Shown here piece after piece: positions 28,368-30,000 of a stretch of 30,000 bases of DNA; positions within the stretch are counted from its first letter, which is position 1, and each line of letters starts with the position of its first letter. The notes below the pieces were generated by a model. That model was not told the origin of the DNA and made no database searches. It was given only the letters and a program-made list of their open reading frames with translations. Source of the DNA: Symbiodinium natans (taxonomy: Eukaryota > Sar > Dinophyceae > Suessiales > Symbiodiniaceae). The stretch spans positions 112,501-142,500 of the forward strand of contig CAJNDS010002267.1 of assembly GCA_905221605.1 (NCBI GenBank), given 5' to 3'. The position numbers were made by a program, and so were the translations under genes.

Positions 28368-28576
28368 TACTTGGGTTTAGGGTTTAGGGTTTAGGGTTTA
28401 GGGTTTAGGGTTTAGGGTTTAGGGTTTAGGGTTTAGGGTTTAGGGTTTAGGGTTTAGGGTTTAGGGTTTAGGGTTTAGGGTTTAGGGTTTAGGGCCAGCA
28501 GGCCTTAATAGGGAATAGTGTACCCCCTTACTAGAGTTCCTATTAAGGGCTTTGAGTATGGGGCGGAACATCCCAA
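28368..28576. mobile_element. MITE-like element, family 2 copy e, left arm replaced by telomeric repeats
   Basis: The right half matches family 2 ('TTAATAGGGAATAGTGTACC' to 'GGCGGAACATCCCAA'). On the left only an ACTTGGG-like end remains. About 17 perfect TTTAGGG units (28373-28494) follow, and the element resumes at 'CAGCAGGCC', the same region as the insert in copy a. Confidence 0.5.
28373..28494. repeat. Longest perfect ITS, about 17 units
   Basis: Essentially unbroken TTTAGGG for about 122 bp, inside family 2 copy e. Its perfection suggests recent expansion or insertion. Confidence 0.95.
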
Positions 28577-28682
28577 TTTATTGGCCGCAAAAACCCTACA
28601 AACCCTTATGAGGCCAAACTGGACTTCGCAAGACCCGTTCTAGTTTAGGGCTCTATGACTTATAGCATTTAAGGTCATTGTG

Positions 28683-28818
28683 CCTTGGTAGCCCGGCAAC
28701 CATATTATGATAAGGGCACGCTTTTTTTGGGTTTTTTCTATAAGCCCTAACCCCTAAACCCTAAACCCTAAACCCTTAAACCCTAAACCCTAAACCCTAA
28801 CCCACTGGCCTACCAAGG
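28683..28818. mobile_element. MITE-like element, family 1 copy c, interrupted by telomeric repeats
   Basis: Begins CCTTGGTAGCCCGGCAACC and ends CCCACTGGCCTACCAAGG. The left half matches copies a and d. After 'TTCTATAAG' the interior is replaced by about 58 bp of CCCTAAA repeats (28744-28801), making the copy about 25 bp longer than its relatives. Confidence 0.65.
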
Positions 28819-28899
28819 TGCCTACTCTATGACTTCTGCATGTATCGAGCTCGGCGACTGCGAGCCCGCCCGAAACCCCAAATATTGGAACCCTAAAGG

Positions 28900-28979
28900 G
28901 GTTTAGGGTTTAGGGTTTAGGGTTTAGGGTTTAGGGTTTAGGGTTTAGGGTTTAGGGTTTAGGGTTTAGGGCCCTAAAC
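28900..28979. repeat. ITS ending in a head-to-head heptamer
   Basis: About ten TTTAGGG units followed directly by CCCTAAACC (junction TTTAGGGCCCTAAA). Confidence 0.9.
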
Positions 28980-29028
28980 CAAGGGCTGAGGGTTCACCGC
29001 AGGCCTCAGAGGAAGTACATGGAAGATT

Positions 29029-29108
29029 CCCCTAAACCCTAGACCCTAAACCTTAAACCCTGCACCCTGAACTCTAAACCCTAAACGAACCCTGAACCCT
29101 AACCCCTA
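29029..29108. repeat. Decayed C-strand ITS
   Basis: CCCTAGA, CCTTAAA, CCCTGCA and CTCTAAA variants. Confidence 0.8.
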
Positions 29109-29647
29109 CTTTTCTTCATCACGAGGCGCGCGGGGCTGTGCGTGGGCGGCGGGAGAGGTTGGCAGCCTCAGTGTGCCGCTCGCAGTTGAGGCTTCAGGGC
29201 AACCCCCTAAACCCGAAACCCGAAACCCTAAACCCACAAACCGGAAACCTGCAGTGACAAGGGTTCAAAGGGATGCTCTTCTATTTTCATGCTCACAAAA
29301 GAATAGTCGAAAATGGTTTGCGGTAGATTCCCTACTATGAATCTTTAAAGGCCCTAACGTCCGAACAACCGGGATCCGAGGCTAGTTTACACACGCATAT
29401 GAGACAGGCATGAAAGAAGCGAGAAAGGCGCGATAAGGTTGTAATTGAGTAGAGAAAAGGGCTGCAAATAGGACCGTAAACCCGAAGCTGAACAAGGGAT
29501 TCCAATTCCATTTCTGACCACAATAGCCGAATACGGTTTGACTGTGGAGCGAAACTGGATGAATCTCACGAAGGATGCACTCAGCACTTACGATACTTGG
29601 ATTCGATCAAGAAGTCTACAAACTTTCGATCACTCCCACTGCAAGAA
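29109..29647. other. Mostly ITS-free unique stretch
   Basis: A few CCCGAAA-type units at about 29205-29235, then unique DNA with short overlapping ORFs and no recognised domain. Confidence 0.45.
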
Positions 29648-29758
29648 TCTTAGTAGCCCGGTAACCATATCATAATAAGGGCACCATGTTTTGTTTGGTT
29701 ACTTTATAAGGGAACCTAAACCCAAAAATAGGGTAAAGGACACCACTGGCTACCAAGG
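29648..29758. mobile_element. MITE-like element, family 1 copy d
   Basis: Begins CTTAGTAGCCCGGTAACC and ends CACCACTGGCTACCAAGG, about 111 bp. The interior reads 'TATAAGGGAACCTAAACCC' where copy c carries a telomeric tract, so this copy shows the uninterrupted state and a possible seed (CCTAAACCC). Confidence 0.65.
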
Positions 29759-29854
29759 AATTCATCCGTCACCCACTGGTTTGTCCACGAAGGCTTTAGA
29801 GCCAATGCTCACTTGCTGGCATGTTGCAATGAGGGTGGTGAGGCCCTATCCCTA

Positions 29855-29963
29855 CACCCTACACCCTAAACCCTAAACCCTAAACCCTAAACAATAAACC
29901 CTAAACCCTAAACCCTAAACCCTAAACCCAACCAAACCCCAAACCCCAAACCCCAAACCCTAA
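29855..29963. repeat. C-strand ITS near the window end
   Basis: CCCTACA, then CCCTAAA units, one AACAATAAA break, ending in CCCCAAA variants. Confidence 0.9.
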
Positions 29964-30000
29964 CTTCCCAACTTTGCGTGAAGTCTGGGTCCCTGGCACG

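Noticed and set aside
1-30000. True chromosome end or subtelomere
   Set aside because: Tracts occur in both orientations throughout and are separated by unique DNA; no terminal array is present in the window.
1-30000. CRISPR-like array, because of regularly repeated short units
   Set aside because: Heptamer tracts have no spacers, and the 34-bp repeat at 12358 is a continuous tandem array; the context is eukaryotic.

Overview
The window looks like nuclear DNA of a dinoflagellate, probably a symbiodiniacean or another suessialean relative. Two things point that way. First, the minus strand carries a protein of tandem RCC1-like repeats with the core 'FAAI.DGSVVTWG', a type abundant in Symbiodinium-like genomes. 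Second, the heptamer TTTAGGG/CCCTAAA, the Arabidopsis-type telomere repeat also used by dinoflagellates, is scattered everywhere. Gene density is very low and all gene-like segments lie on the minus strand, as expected for unidirectional dinoflagellate gene clusters. No rRNA, tRNA or CRISPR was recognised.

Layout: 1-14.17 kb is gene-poor DNA with an interstitial telomeric sequence (ITS) every few hundred bases in either orientation. Among the ITS lie short inverted-repeat (MITE-like) elements, minisatellites and homopolymers. 14.17-17.19 kb is a GC-rich block with no ITS and its own degenerate repeat families. 17.19-20.96 kb returns to ITS-rich DNA. 20.94-22.61 kb holds the best gene, a protein with a probable ubiquitin-like N terminus and ten 41-residue RCC1-like repeats. 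22.6-24.15 kb is again ITS plus a foldback element. 24.27-24.90 kb has two glycine-rich hydrophobic segments sharing a duplicated motif (two exons, or two tandem small genes). 25.2-25.5 kb is a long CT microsatellite. 26.13-26.50 kb is an unrecognised ORF with an N-myristoylation-like start. 26.7-30 kb is ITS-rich and includes arrays of variant heptamers.

The most interesting signal is not a gene. By eye there are roughly 70 ITS tracts, and several sit precisely inside, or replace part of, short inverted-repeat elements. In one element (316-450) the two arms can be compared with each other: the left arm has exactly 17 extra telomeric bases at a point where the right arm is uninterrupted. In another family (copies at 157, 27852, 28683 and 29648) one of four copies has its right interior replaced by CCCTAAA repeats. 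Local homogenisation of variants (TTTAGGGG, TTTATAGGG, CTTAGGG, CCCTAAACCCCAAA) shows that tracts also expand in place. The genes do not form a recognisable pathway. Exon boundaries are uncertain because dinoflagellate introns often use non-GT donors and no transcripts are available.
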